Source of the DNA: Fonsecaea monophora
Taxonomy: Eukaryota; Ascomycota; Eurotiomycetes; Chaetothyriales; Herpotrichiellaceae
Direction: 5' to 3'
DNA: 64,000 bases
Assembly (NCBI RefSeq): GCF_001642475.1
Contig: NW_019173986.1
Coordinates: forward strand, 62,001 to 126,000
The notes beneath the pieces were generated by a model that saw nothing but the letters and a program-made list of their open reading frames with translations, ran no database searches and was not told where the DNA came from. Shown here one piece after another: positions 20,060-32,933 of this stretch. Position 1 is the first letter of the stretch. Each line of letters opens with the position of its first letter. A program made the translations under genes and the position numbers.

Positions 20060-21064
20060 TCACTGTCCCGGAAACAACTCCATTTGAGCACCGAGACGAC
20101 TGAACAGCTCAAATTCCATTCTTTCACCTGGCTTCGGACCCCTAAGTATCTGACCAACAATATCAGAACCAGGCGGAAGGTCATGTTCGAAGCGCGGCTC
20201 TCCAGCACCCCTCATATTCGCCAGGACAGCCTGTCTGAAGTGCCATCGTAGAAGCGGATCAATAGGCGCATCAGGGCGAGTAAATAACTCCCGATCAAGA
20301 TGCTTGCCTTCAATGTTTCCCCCTACAGGCCCAAAGGCTATAACCTTATAGTTATCCTATACAAAATATTAGCCTTAATCCTTTATATCGATATAAGATA
20401 CTTATACATCCGGATTGATTGCGATGAGATATGCGTCGAATTGACTATGTATACCGCGCTCTAGTAACAATCCATTCTGTACTGAGTTAATAGATCCTCC
20501 TCGTTCCGGATGAATTGTAATCCATCGAGCGTAGTTCTGATCAATCCAGTGACCTTCGTAGGCGAGTGGGAAAATATGCGCAGCTTCGAATTTCTCCCAG
20601 AAGTCGATTCCATTAAAGGTAGGTACAGGCTCTCCGGATACGATACATTGACGGTCTCGTGAACGAACAGCTTCGGCGAAGGCGGCAACACGACTTCCGG
20701 TAGCTAGACTAATTGTCCGGACGAGCCATGGCTCATCGTTAAGTTGAAAAGAACTGGTAGCAACAATGTAATATTTTCCAGGTTGAAGTGGATGGTCGTC
20801 TTTCTCAATCTTCGTTTCGTTCTCATTTTGTAGAAAGAAAGGGCTCTCGAATATAACAATGATCTCTATCATTGCATAGAAGTTGGCATTTGTGACACCG
20901 GGTAGGAGGAGTAGGCCGCCAATTACGGTGGTAGGATCATTTAAGTCGTAGATGTGGACATTTCGCCCCGCTGAGCGATCGCGTGTAGGCATGGCATTTT
21001 GCGGCGAAGAGGTTTCGGATGGAGGAGAGGCAAACGTTTTCGGGGACGAGGACGAGGACGCCAT
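20060..21064 (-). CDS. HNH-endonuclease-like fungal protein
   Basis: Fungal protein with an HNH-type nuclease fold (HNH_2-like). Exon 1 is 21064-20408 and exon 2 is 20356-20060, separated by a 51-bp intron, giving 334 residues. The domain lies in the middle: a Cys in DRQCIVSGEPVP, then FEAAHIFPLAYEGHW with the His of the HNH core, and a downstream Asn/His region (NSVQNGLLLERGIHSQFDAY). The C-terminal exon (YKVIAFGPVGG, LRWHFRQAVLANMRGAGEP) is typical of these fungal proteins. Start chosen at MASSSSSPKTF; an in-frame ATG at 21148 would add 28 residues that look like UTR. Such genes are numerous in fungi and their biological role is unclear. Confidence 0.82.
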
Positions 21065-21532
21065 GATGGAAGCCTGGGACGTAAAAGTGGCATTAGAATG
21101 GCAGATGGCAGATGGCAGGTACAGACTTGTAATTAACAGAGGTTGCAAGAGGTTCGGAGTCGATGGGAAGGAGGAAGGAGAGCCTGGTGAGCCTGGTGAG
21201 CCTGGTGAATTGCGGCATGGCCTGGGTGAGTCGCACGTGAGTTTTTACTTCTCTTTAGGCGCCAAGATGTGCCGTTCCATGATTCGTTCAACCCGCAATT
21301 GACGATCCCCCCCGGTTTGTGATGATTTGCTCCCTTTTGCGACTTACATCCTGCGACCTGTGCCCTGCACATGCGTGGCTTTAATTGTTCATTCATATCA
21401 ATCACCACAAGTTCGCCCGTGCCTACAGGTTTTATTCCGCTGCAGACTTTTTTGTTGTCCGGCTTGTACAGTCTTTTATCTTTGCGACTCATTCTCTTTT
21501 CCCCCTGTGATAGTGCTTAGTCCACCGACATC
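21065..21532. promoter_or_regulatory. Divergent promoter, HNH gene / dynein light chain
   Basis: About 470 bp between divergent starts. Includes three tandem copies of GAGCCTGGT near 21180-21206. No gene. Confidence 0.4.
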
Positions 21533-22308
21533 ATGGCCGCCGCCGAGGGAATCCCCGAGAAGAAGGTCAAGTTGGAGCGTAAGTCACTCTCTGTCTCTCC
21601 TGCGCTGAGATGCCCTTGACCTTCGTCTTCCCCGACCACGATCACACGGCTAACATGTATATGTGACCTGCCGGACGCAGCCCAGATCAAATCTGTCGAT
21701 ATGGTAAGAACGGCGCCCCCCGTAACCGCCGGCCAAACAAAACATGGACGTGGACTGGACAAGTGTCATTGACGGATCATCTCAAGAGCGAGGACATGCA
21801 ACAAGAAGCAATTGAAGTTGGTATGGAAACTGCGCCCCCCCAGTGAACATCAAGAGAGCGAGAGCGACAAAGAGAGAGAGAGACACGGGATTGTTGACTG
21901 TCGTGTATAGCCCAAGAGGCAATGGAGAAATTCAGCGTCGAAAAGGTAATAAATACTCGCAAAACCGCCATTGAACACGAGGGGTGTGAATGCTTACAAA
22001 AGGCGATAGGACATTGCTCAACACATTAAACGAGAGGTACGCGCACAGCCCAGCCCGATGACTGTGACATACAATCGAGACGATTTCTGAAACCCCTTCC
22101 TCGCGCAGTTCGACTCGAAAAAGGGCGCCACCTGGCATTGCATAGTCGGTCGCAACTTTGGGAGTTTTGTCACACACGGTATGTCCTTCACCCCTCATGA
22201 CCCGTGATTGTGACTGTGGCTGTGACTGATTGAGGATTGACAGAGACAAAACACTTCATCTACTTCTACCTGGGCCACGTCGCCATACTGCTGTTCAAGA
22301 CGCAATAG
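21533..22308 (+). CDS. Dynein light chain LC8
   Basis: LC8 hub protein, a small dimer that binds dynein intermediate chain and many other partners. Seven exons (21533-21578, 21681-21703, 21787-21820, 21911-21945, 22010-22036, 22109-22178, 22244-22308) splice to 99 residues. The sequence is nearly invariant: IKSVDM, EDMQQEAIEVAQEAMEKF, VEKDIAQHIKREFDSKKG, TWHCIVGRNFGSFVTHETKH, FIYFYLGHVAILLFKTQ. The N-terminal MAAAEGIPEKKVKLEPQ is a fungal extension. Exons of 23 to 70 nt are very small, so automated gene callers may miss this gene. High conservation makes the splicing secure. Confidence 0.97.
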
Positions 22309-23838
22309 ATTGCAAGAAATTGCATCTTTCTGCACATGAATGCAACGGGGCGTTACAGGGGGGGACAAAAGTCCTCAACGGCATTCCACCGAAATAAGAG
22401 GCATCACTTGCTTGCTTGCTTGAAGCGCCAGCTTCTACAAAAGATTGATGAAGGGTGAGATGGGTGATGGGGGTGTAGATATGGGTCTAGGGAAAGAGAG
22501 CGTGGGAGCTAGAGCCGGAGTGGTGGTTCGACATGCTTGTACTCGGTGGGGCCGGGGCAGGGGAGGGCATGTTGTATATAACACTGGGGAGAAGAACCGG
22601 GCAGCCAGCTGCCAGCAGATTCGGGACATTCCTTTCCTCATGCTAATTTTCGATGCCGACGCGGACGCGGACGAGTGCACAAAAAGTAAATAAGTGGCAA
22701 TCCGAGACTTGAATGCCCTTTGACAGGTACAGGTACAGGTACACTCTTGAGTTTGAGACGTTCAACAGCCAGATGATGATGGGTTTTATGTCCATTTTCC
22801 TCGATGGACTCTTGCTCTCGGCTCTTTCCCTTTTGCTCTACCTCATACTCTTTACTTTTGCTCCTACTTAGGATGAGGGAGGTCAATGCACGTGTGGACA
22901 GACACGACACGCAAGAGGTATTACCAGGATGAAGTTGAAGTTGGGGTCAATATTAGCCTTTCGGTGCCGCAGTTGTCTGTGTGATCTATCAATCCCTACC
23001 TACCAACTCGATTATCTCGTATTGCCTACTCGGCATCTAGCATTCGACCGGGGAAACTATCCCTATCGATATCGCTCGAGGTGGTCTTCCTTTTCTCGTT
23101 GACGGTGTTTATCAATACAAGTAACAAAGACACGTACCGTGGCTGGGGCTGGGCGTGCTGTGCTGTGCTGTGCTGTGCTGTGCTTTGCTTCGCCTTGGTT
23201 CTAACTAAACCTCGGTTCATATCAACACTCAAATCTCTTGATGAACGAGTCCTTCTCGACGCGTTAATTAGGTACATAGGTAGGCAAGTAGGCAAGTAGG
23301 CAAGCAGGGTAGACGGAGAGGTGACAATTACATAAGAAGAGCGAAGCTGTCGATCAGGAAGTGGATTGAATCTTCTTCGGGCTTGGGGCTGATCTGCTTA
23401 CACTATTCGTACGATACGAGAACGAGGCAGATCCCCCTCTCCCCTGTTTGCTTACTTTCGCTTACATTTTTCTTCTGCTCATAATTAGTACCTCGTACTT
23501 CTAAAGGAGAAAAGGGGGGGCAAGGCACCTGAGCTCATGCAACCGGGTCCTTGATGATATGATTTGTATGTATTTGTTGATATCAGGTACAAGTGTTGAA
23601 ATCTCCCTCCCTGTATGAGTATTTAGGAGCTTGAGACCTCTTCTATGCGCTTTTCCACTTTTTTCCACCTTTCCTCTATGGGATGGGCCATGACGCCTGC
23701 TGGCCGGCTGACCGACCGACCGGCCTAACAATTTATAAAAGACAAGAAAAAGAAACGAAACGAAACGAAATTATTGACTCTCGACGAGACTTGACCGGGT
23801 AGACAAGACAAGACAGGACAGGACAGAGAGAGGCTCAA
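22309..23838. other. Long intergenic region with short tandem repeats
   Basis: About 1.5 kb between convergent genes. Contains GGTACA repeats near 22725-22742, a TGCTG pentamer run at about 23157-23183 and GTAGGCAA repeats near 23281-23303. No ORF with convincing protein features. Confidence 0.4.
23157..23183. repeat. TGCTG pentamer microsatellite
   Basis: About five perfect five-base units in a row, followed by an imperfect unit (TGCTT). Confidence 0.8.
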
Positions 23839-25613
23839 TCATAGCACCAGCTTGTCCCGGCTCCTTATCTGCTTGCCGTACCGCTCCAGGACCAGTGGGA
23901 TGGGGATACAAGCCAGTGCGACGAAGCCCAGCAGAGAATTGCCCCAGCCCAGCCCGAGGGCGTCGTACATGGGCGGTCCGGCGAGAGGGAGCAAGGCCCC
24001 GACGAGGGACCGCGTCGCCGTCAGAATGGCAATCGCCGACGCGGCGTACGTGGGGTAGCAGTCGATCAGGTACGTCTGGATGGGGAGGAAGACGCCCATC
24101 ATGCCGAAGCTGAAGGGGACCATGCCGATGATGGGGACGATCCAGTGGACCTTCTTGTCGGCCGCCCAGCCGTACCAGAAGAAGCTGACGGGGATGAAGC
24201 AGGCGAAGATGATCATGAGCGGCATCCTCATCTCGGGCTCGAACTGGCCGTTGTTGCGCTTCGTCAGCTTGATCACCATCCGGTCCGACGTGGCGGCGAT
24301 GACTCCGGCCCCGAGGAAAAACCCGATCCCGATGCCCAGGTAGGCGAGCCCGGTGATCTGGGGCGAGAAGCCGTACTGTTGCTCGAAGACAAAGGTGATG
24401 GTGGTGAAGAGGAGGTAGAGCAGGCCGTACACCAACGACATGTACCCCGACAGGACCATGACGATGGGGTACTTGACCAGCATCTGCAGAGGCCGGCGCA
24501 TCCCGTCCATCAGAGTTCGTTTGGGACCGACGGGGCCTTTCTCCCGGTCGAACCAGCTGACCAGGTCGCTGCGGCCGAGCGTTTTGGCGAGCCGTTGCGT
24601 CTTCCACCGGATGAGGACGCGCGCGTAGGTTTCCTTGTTGAGCAGCTCGATGCCGATGGTGGTCGAGGCGCTGGCGATGAGAAGGATCCAAAACACCCAC
24701 CTCCATCCGATCTGCTGGGCCACGAAACCTCCACAGATCGGTCCGACCACGGGGCCGAACAGAGGTCCCAGACTCCAGATGGACGTGGCGAGGCCGCGCT
24801 CCTCGACGACGAAGAGATCGGCAATGACACCAGCGCCCAGCGTGAGGCATCCGGAACCGCCGATCCCCGCGAGGAAGCGAAAGGCGATCAACCCGCCCAC
24901 GTTGGGCGCCAGAGCACAGCCGATCTGCCAGACGACGAAGAAGATATTGGCGCCGCAGAGGACGATGCGACGGCCATAGATCTCGCTCAACGGGGCCAAG
25001 ACCAACGGACCAAACTGTTTGTCCGGTGTGTCAGTGCCCAGCCAGATCCTGCATGTTTCTGCTTTTCTCGGGGACGAGAAGGGGAAGGAAAGCTTACCAC
25101 ATACCCCAAGAGATAGACGCTCACGGTAAAAGAGAGCACCAGCTCCTGGTGGACACCAAAATCCTCACCCAAAAAGCCTACGGCGGGGGCGAACATGCTC
25201 GAGGCCAAAGGTGAGACGAAGGTGATGGCCGACACCAGACCCAACAGAGCCCATTTCCGGGGCCGGGGGAAATTCAGAGGGTTCTCCGGGTCGTCGGGCC
25301 CGTCCCAGCCCACGATGCCGTGATCCAGATCGGTCAGTGGTTGATGATGGTGGTGTTGGTGTTGGTGAGGATGGTCGCTGGCCATGCTCCGTCTGCTAAA
25401 GACCCGTTCTATGACGACGGGTGGTTCTTCTTCGTCCCCGGAATCGTCGTCATTGTCTGCGTCTGCCCCTAAGCGTTCGACCTTGACGCTGTCCTGGCTG
25501 TGTTTCTCTCTAAGGTGGCCATTCGCCTCTGGAATATTGTCCTGGCCATCCTTCTCTTCGGCGATGGAGTCGTCCTTGTCCATCTTCTCTTCGTCCAACG
25601 GCGTGGCAACCAT
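23839..25613 (-). CDS. MFS drug:H+ antiporter (DHA1 type)
   Basis: Twelve-helix major facilitator exporter, probably at the plasma membrane. Exons 25613-25098 and 25014-23839 give 563 residues. The ~150-residue cytosolic N-terminus is acidic, with a His-rich patch (HPHQHQHHHH). The DHA1 lead-in DPENPLNFPRPRKW precedes TM1; other motifs are LAPLSEIYGRR (motif A type), RFLAGIGGSG, WSLGPLFGPVVGPICGGF and GWRWVFWILL (motif C region). Start chosen at MVATPLDEEKMDKDD; the open frame runs further upstream with an implausible hydrophobic leader. The high-GC body throws long false ORFs on the other frames. Substrate unknown. Confidence 0.9.
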
Positions 25614-26179
25614 GTCGAATTGATTCTTCTTGACTGATGTTCGATCAGACGCGAGCAACAGCAAAAAGAACAAGAAGAGTAGAAGAGCGGCATTCAGCGC
25701 GTTTACTTTTTGGATGGTGCATGGTGGATGGTAGGGGGAGATGTGGGTCAATCGGATCACAAAGGCCGAGCCACAGCAGTTGAGGTGGTGCACTAAGAGA
25801 TATGCTTCCAGATATGCTTGAACATAACGAAGATCATAATTACCCGTCGACGCCATGTGGCAATTTCACTTTTCCACCGGAACGAATCTGTTGGAGCCAA
25901 AAAAGCTATAAAGCTGATTCAAATCAAACTTACATTTCATTTTCCTGGGTCATTTGGGTCATTAATTCGTCATCAACGTCAATGCGCTTATCAACACCAA
26001 GAACGCTGTTTCGCAACACATTTCCCCTCCCCCTCGGATGCTTCCATCCAAGTTAAAATAATCAACCCTTCCATTCGTTATTCGTAATGAGGCCCGGTGC
26101 CCGGTGTAGGATTGTGATAACATAGGACGCGGTTGTTGTCGCCAGAACATTCCTAATCGACCTGCATAACTTTGATCCA
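25614..26179. other. Promoter of the MFS gene and 3' flank of the NLR gene
   Basis: About 570 bp between tandem minus-strand genes. No conserved ORF seen. Confidence 0.4.
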
Positions 26180-29100
26180 TCAGCTGCCCGTGAGGACAAA
26201 GACTTCCTCGGTGTGGAAGTTGACATCGGGCTTCTCTCTCAACACCTGGTTCCGAAACAGGTAGAAAGGAAAGTTGTGAAACCTGCGCATGAGCTGCAGT
26301 TCCGTGGAACGGTTTGGCTCCTTGCGGACACGCACCCACACCTCACCTCCGCATCTTCCAATCCAATAATGCTCCTTGTGCTCCAACTGCCACCTGGATA
26401 GATTGGCCGGAGTCTGAATGGCAGGCAAGAGGCTTGGGAGCGCTGGACATACTGACGTCGACAGGACCGTCCCTCCCTGATGCCAGAGCAGCTCCCGCTT
26501 CTTCTGACATTTGTGTTTCGATGTCTCCAAACACAGAGAAGTCACAATGGCAAAGGTCGCGCAGCATTCCGAATCCTTCAACATACGGTACCACAGCTGC
26601 GAGTTGACAGGAGAGATTTTGATCCCTAGATATGGGTTTGACTCCTCGGGCCATAGGACTCCAAAGGTGTTGCCATTCGTGTCGAACCCCGTATGCTCGA
26701 ATAGCTTGAGCAACTTGCTAAACACTGACCTAAGGCAAACCCTCCCATCGTCCTCGAGTCCGTCGCACCACTGAAGAAAATCGTTGGATCTTAGACCTGC
26801 TAGAGCCGTGGGCTTCAATGCTGTCCACCCATCCACATGGAGACTGTCGATGAATCGGATGACTGGTTCCTCGATCAAATCTCGTAGGCGCACCCTGCGA
26901 GCGACTCCTGTACAGAGGCTGATCTGGAGGCCCCATGGTAAGTCGAAAAGCCGAATGTCCTCGAAAGCATTCCAACGATCGAGGAGCTCCTTTTTCAGAG
27001 TTCTTCCGGCATGTTTCTGGTACGTAAGACCCACCTGAGCGATCGCAAAGTTCCCTCCTTGTAACACTAGAGGAATCTCATGCGGAACCCAAGTGTCTCG
27101 AGCCGTTCCTAGATCTTGCAGGAATTTTTCAGAGAGCCTGCGGCTCCTTTGCGCATCAAGAGGACAAGCTGGGTTGACAGTGACGGCCCCAACGAGGATA
27201 GGCTCCTGGTAACTAAATGGTCTGGGCTCTGCCCCTAGATCTTCGTCATCTTGATACCAGTGAAAGAGGTCAAGTCCTGAGGGTAGAGAATTACTGGATG
27301 TGATGAGGCCTCCTCCGATCATGAGGCCATAGATTTCCATTGAATCTGACGACTCGGGGGATCTGATGACATGAGCTGGCCCCCAAGTATCCACGATCTC
27401 GGCACATGTTGCGTATAAATATGCTGGCGATGTCAAGGCCGACGGAGTGGCCTGCGGCCTTGACGCAATCTTAAAGACAAGAACATCTCCACCTATCATT
27501 GAACGCATGCAAGCTAATGGTCGCAGCTCGGCAAAAATGGGTATCTCACCCACCAAGCTTCCTTGGAGCCTGATCTTCGTTAACGGCTGCTTGAGGAACA
27601 TCGGGTGGAGTTCTCCGGTATGACCTTGAGCGTAGGACAGAAGCGCTAAACTGAGCATCTGCACGACCAGGGAGCAAGTGTGGAGTTTCTGACCGGCTGT
27701 TCTGACGTCGAGATATTGTCCACCTAGACAGCCTCTCAACACATCGACACATGTGGAAGTAGCATTTTCTAGGCCAATTCTAGCCCTCTCAAGCTCCGAG
27801 TCCCTTATGTCTGCAATAGAGGTCATCAGGCTTTCCAAGGTCTCAAATGAGACTGTGGCCATTCTGATTACAGGGCTCTTAAGCATATCTTCGACAGGGA
27901 ATTCGCTCTCACAGAGGATTGTGAATGAATTGCAGCAAAACCCAGCACTTTGCAGGAGGTTTGCCGCTGTGCGCAATCTCTGGACAGCCCTAGATAGGTG
28001 GGCTGCAAGTTGTGGATACGACCACGGATGATCTGCTTCCCTTTTCAGACGTTCGATTTTACGTCTGAAAGGAACATCCAGAAGCCCGAATGGTATGGAG
28101 CCCCTGAACCAGTGGGTGTAATCCATCGAGTCTGCGTTCGAATACTTGCGTCTGTAAAGGTATGAACTCACCGTTTCCTCAACATCACCTGGGGTTTCAG
28201 CCCATTCGTAGCTGTAAGCGTAGACAATTGTGGCCTCGTTTCCCTCGAATTCGACTTGGCCAAAAGCCTCATTGGCGCCCTCGAGTGGGCGACTCGGGTG
28301 CTTTGGCGGCGCCTGCGCCATGGGGACGATGTTGTTGGGCAAACGATCCAAATACCTCGAGGGAGGCAGCACTCCTGCAAGCCCACAACACGCGGCAATA
28401 ACCCTTTGCACCAGTTCCCGTCTCATGTGGAAAGTAGCCGGATTAGCCAGTTGGTCATAGGCAAATCCACCACCGGAACTCTCCTTGTGTGCGCAAGACA
28501 CATGGTGGAAGTCGACCCTTTCATTCGCATCAATGGAAACGAGTTCCATCGTCTCGGTATCGGGCAACCCATATTTGACCCACGGCTCGGGTGATTCAGT
28601 TTCAAGAAGCAGCGCCAGGCTATCGTCGGGCTCAAATCCAGCGTCTATAAGTGCTCCGAGCCATTCAAACTTCTCTTTGGCGACCCAATCCGAGTACTGA
28701 GCTAGCAGGAATTTAGAGATGTCAGTGTGTCCATAAGATAACGCTGTCTGCAGAGCATTCGCTCCAGAGGATCCGGAAGTTCCCCATATATGCAGCAGCA
28801 ATTGGGTAATCGCCTGATGTCCAGCTCGGATCGCGGTCAGCATGAGTAGCTCTTTGTCGTGATCGCTGAGGGATATCGTGTTAGCTTTGTGGGCTTCAAG
28901 AAAACCCTCGACAATCTCCGCGTGTCCGTTCTCAACAGCCAGCAATAGCGGTGTGCGACCACGATAGTCTTCAAGGTGCGGGTTGGCCTTCCCTTCCAAC
29001 ACAAGAAGTTTCGCTATGTTGTAGTGGCCATATTCGACTGCCCACGAGAGTGGTGACTGTCCCAGTCCGTCAACCGAGTCCACTTTGGCTCCATGAGAGA

Positions 29101-32100
29101 TGAGCAATCGAGCTGTTGCTTCGTGCCCCTTACCGGCTGCCCACGACAAAGGTGTTCTCCCCTCCAGATCCTGAGACTCGGCAACAGCACTGTCGTGGTC
29201 GAGAAGTAACTTGACCACACTCTGATTGTCACATTCGGCAGCCCTCGACAGTGCAGTCCGCCCATAGCGATCTTGTGCATTGAAATCAACATCAGGTCGC
29301 ATTAGCAGGAGCGTGGCTACCTGAGAATCGACGTTCTCAACCGCAAACGACAGGGGAGTGCGGCCGTTTTCATCGCTCAAATTTGCATTGATGTCGTCCT
29401 GTTCCAGTAACTGCACCACAATATCACGCCGTCCCGTCTGAGCCGCCCATGATAAAGCCGACCGCCCTCCTGGGTCCGTGCAGTTGACTTGGCGGTTTTC
29501 CTGACTGAGCACCAATCTGAAAAGCTCGTCTCTCTGCTGAGCTGCCCACCACAAAGGAGCACTTCGAGGGTCCATGGTCGTGGGACGTTCGACCATACGT
29601 TCGAACAATACTGGTACTATTTTGGCAGTTATAGAACTGACAGCTCGCTGCAATGTGGCGCTACCATGTAGGCCGTCTGATCCGAGGTACACCCCTTTCG
29701 CAAGTAGCACCTGCCACACACGCTCAACCTCTGAATATGTTTTGAGTTTTGTGATGATGAGATTGAGGATGGCGCCTTGTTCATTATCGACCGTCCATTC
29801 GAGAAGACTTTTGGCTCGATGATGCCACGCTCCACGTGACCAGGGGAGTGTGACTTGCTGGTTTTCGAACCGTATTAGTCGTAACCACAAGCGGTACGAG
29901 ACTTGCAGGTTTTCTTCGAAGGCTTTTGTGTGAAACAACCAGAATTCGCTTGCATAAGGAAGAAACGCATGCGTCCACAGTTCTCGCTCAGGGATTGCAT
30001 ACCCATCTGCTCCTTCATGGTAAGGCTCCGCATCGAAGTTTGGCTTCCTGTTAGGTTTCAAAAGTGTCTGCGAATGCTGGGCGCCTGTTGTAGAGGGCAG
30101 GCCAGGGCGAAAAACAGTAGAAGCTGTTGCAGATGACTCTATCCACCCACGACTGTCGCTCTTGGCTTGTCCACTTTTGAGAAAGAATGGTTCGAGATAG
30201 GTGACGCAGATCTCACCCATGGTGATATCCGCTTCACGTAAATCCACATGGAACTGGCTTTTTGTTGCGCCTTCGGAAGTGAAGGTAAGATACTGTCGGA
30301 CACTAGGGTGAGCAAATCGAACAGTGTCATCTTCCTCGTCAACAATGAGCAGGCCTCCGCATTTACCCAAGACACTTCTCATGTCGTGCGGCAATCCGGG
30401 ACCCCGCGTGTCTCCCGGCAAAATGCTCACAGCCTCGCGGAGTTCCTGGACTGTCAGTGGCCGCTGAGCTGCGGCAACAAGGGTGAAGGTTTTCCGTGTA
30501 ATCTGGACGAATTCGGGATACTTTTCAGATACCTTTTGCAAAATGTGTTCAAAAACACGTGGTAAGTCTTTCGGTAACGACTGAAGAGCAGTCAGAATCC
30601 CCCCATCCGACGCCTCGGCGCATATAGAGTCGAGCTGTAGTGCAGTCCAAAGAAACCTATCATGATCAGCACAATCTTTTATGTATGGAACTAAATACCC
30701 ACGTTCCCTTGCTTCCTTCGAGTAGAGCCTTCCTAATCTCTAGGATAATGCTCGGGTCATCCAAAGCGAGGCTACCTAGTTCAAGATGTTCTTGCAACGC
30801 GTTGTCAATATAACTGTCGATTTCGTACTTTGGAGATGACAACCAAAGTTCGTGTTGCGGTTGAAGTATAGCCTGATATCTGCGTTTTGTATCGGGCTGA
30901 CTTGAGCAGAATATGCGGAAGCGGTGTATTGAGTGGAGCAAGGTGTGGAGGCTTCGTAAAAGCCTACATAATTCCCCCTCGGCACAGTCGTCTATTCCAT
31001 CGACGACAGCAAAGTATGTGCAACTCGTGGATGCGAGCAGAGGAACCAGGTTCGAAATAATCTCGTCCTCATCCAATGTCTTCGAACCATCAATCTCAAT
31101 CGACTCAAAGGGCTCTGGGCGTGTCTTTCTCAGAAGCTGCCTCGCCAGGCTACCAAGGATGGTCCTAGCCTTCATCGATTTTGCGTCATCGTAGCTGCAG
31201 AAGAAGAAGCCGATAATGGCTTCAGGATTGTCGATATGCAATTGTCGCACTAAATTTGCGGTGGATACCGTTTTGCCCGATCCGGGCCCGCCGGTACACC
31301 ACAGCACGCCCGAGGACGATTCTTGAGTCCACTGCTTATAAGCAGGTTGGTCGAAGATCCAAGAGCATATCCCCAATTTTTGTGCTTGCTTCCATGACCT
31401 ATATTGGTCGAAGGTTGAACAAGCATCAAGGAATTGCAGCTTTTTCCGGCGCGCCACCTGCGCCTCTAAAAGAGGATCTAGAAAAGTCCAGCCCATATTG
31501 CTGCTATCTAGTGCCTCTTTTTGAGCTTCCAGCTGCCTCCAGTACGGCTTCGCCAACTTTGCAATCTCAGCTTCCAGAGGGTCAAACTCGGTTCGAAAAC
31601 TGTTGAGAAGGGCTGATGTCAAATGAGTAATGGGAGGTTTTCGGACGAAGAGAACGGCCTTTATGCACAGATCGACGATTGCGCAGAAGTACTCAGAGAG
31701 GTCATCTTGTATTGGGGAGTAAATCGAACATAGCAGACCCCATTCCTGGTATCGGGGGCAGTGTATTCCAATCCTCATGAACAGGGCAGATAATCTGTCG
31801 AAATACGCTCCAAATGTTGACGTGATTAGCAAAGTCGTCCTTAAGACGCTCCAGATTGCGTTTGCAAGTGTATACCGAGAGCTGCCAACAACAGCGTCGA
31901 CTATTGTCGAGAACTGTTGAACCGACTCTAAAATGCTAGTGAGGCGGGGACCGAAGCAACGGCGACTTTTTATACTGCGGTCAACAGCAGCAGTGGTTTC
32001 CATCACATCAGATAAACCGGGCGGCCTGTCTGAACGCAGTGAGCGGAAGACTGCCTTTTCGCTGGCCTGCAGAATAGCTTCATACTTGCAGACCGCCTGG

Positions 32101-32153
32101 GCCAGTCTGATCTCTGGCTTTGGGGGAGGAAAGAAGCGGAAGGCCAACGCCAT
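26180..32153 (-). CDS. NACHT-ankyrin NLR-like (STAND) protein with giant uncharacterised C-terminus
   Basis: Signal-transducing STAND NTPase of the fungal NLR type, linked in other fungi to non-self recognition and programmed cell death. Exons 32153-30703 and 30656-26180 (intron 46 bp) give 1975 residues. Residues ~1-230 match the alpha-helical N-terminal region common in fungal NACHT proteins (SRRCFGPRLTSILESVQQFS, CPRYQEWGLL). NACHT follows: Walker A GGPGSGKT at 288-295 and Walker B FAVVDGIDD at 381-389. The winged-helix part has FLWTALQLDSIC, RPLTVQELREAVSI and FAHPSVRQYLTF. About eight ankyrin units span ~850-1140 (GRTPLSWAAGKGHEATARLL and similar). Residues ~1170-1975 form a large region I cannot assign, containing WGLQISLCTGVARRVRLRDL. 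The frame is intact over almost 6 kb, so the gene is probably functional. Confidence 0.9.
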
Positions 32154-32933
32154 GTTGTCAAATCTTTGCCGCCGACGTCAAGGAGTTGAGTGAATATAGC
32201 ATCAGAATCTCAAGTGTTGTGGAATTGTCTGAAGATTGCAATTATCTGGCCAGGGGAAAGTTGTGAAGATGAGGCTGCTGGGCAGGCAGGCGGCAGGGCT
32301 GGGGACCCCAGCGGCGATCGGGGTGCTCACAGGATTGATGAAGGGGGATGTCCAGCTTTCGTTGCGATCGAAATTTGATGAAGAGGCAGAACAACAACAA
32401 GCATGGCGTGCATGGTTGATGATTAGGAAGGAAGAGGTGTTGGTTCGAAATCCAGCCTGATGACAGTCGGATCTTGTGTAACCAGGCTGCCAGGCTTCAT
32501 TTCGAGCGGCAAGGGCATATTGCTTCTTTGGAGTTAGTCCACATGCTGCTTTGCTCTAATATCCCCCACGTGACCAATGATTCTAGATAAAGTCTTGGCA
32601 ACGGTTCTCACCCGCAGGCAAACCTATAAAGATGATTTAAACTAATAAAGATATCGTCTAGGACCTTAGCTACACTGTACTAGACTTAGAAAGTATCGGA
32701 GTAGGAGACTGTCCTGAAAGATAGAGATAAAGGAGTTGTAGAAGGTCGCCTCGAGGGCACTAGTGAGAAGGTTGTACCTAGGTAGTTCTCCCTCTGATTG
32801 GTCAAGGGTTCAATGCCAAGAATTTACTCGGCATTTGTTGGCCATGCAGAGTAAATGCTTTATCGACCTCATGGAATAAGGGAACGCAGACAACTTCAGA
32901 TCTCTCAACGCCTCACCTCGCCTCGCCTCCAAA
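32154..32933. other. Divergent intergenic region, NLR / GST
   Basis: About 780 bp, AT-rich between 32590 and 32720. Probably holds both promoters. The short ORFs here have no recognisable features. Confidence 0.4.

Noticed and set aside
23771..24850. 359-codon minus-strand ORF
   Set aside because: Arg/His/Pro-rich other-frame shadow of the MFS coding region on the same strand.
24145..25116. 323-codon plus-strand ORF antisense to the MFS gene
   Set aside because: Composition (runs of D, E, R, G, H, P) is that of an antisense shadow of a GC-rich membrane protein gene; the minus-strand MFS motifs are unambiguous.
32436..32460. tRNA B-box-like GGTTCGAAATCC
   Set aside because: One base too long for the B-box, and no A-box or cloverleaf can be drawn around it.
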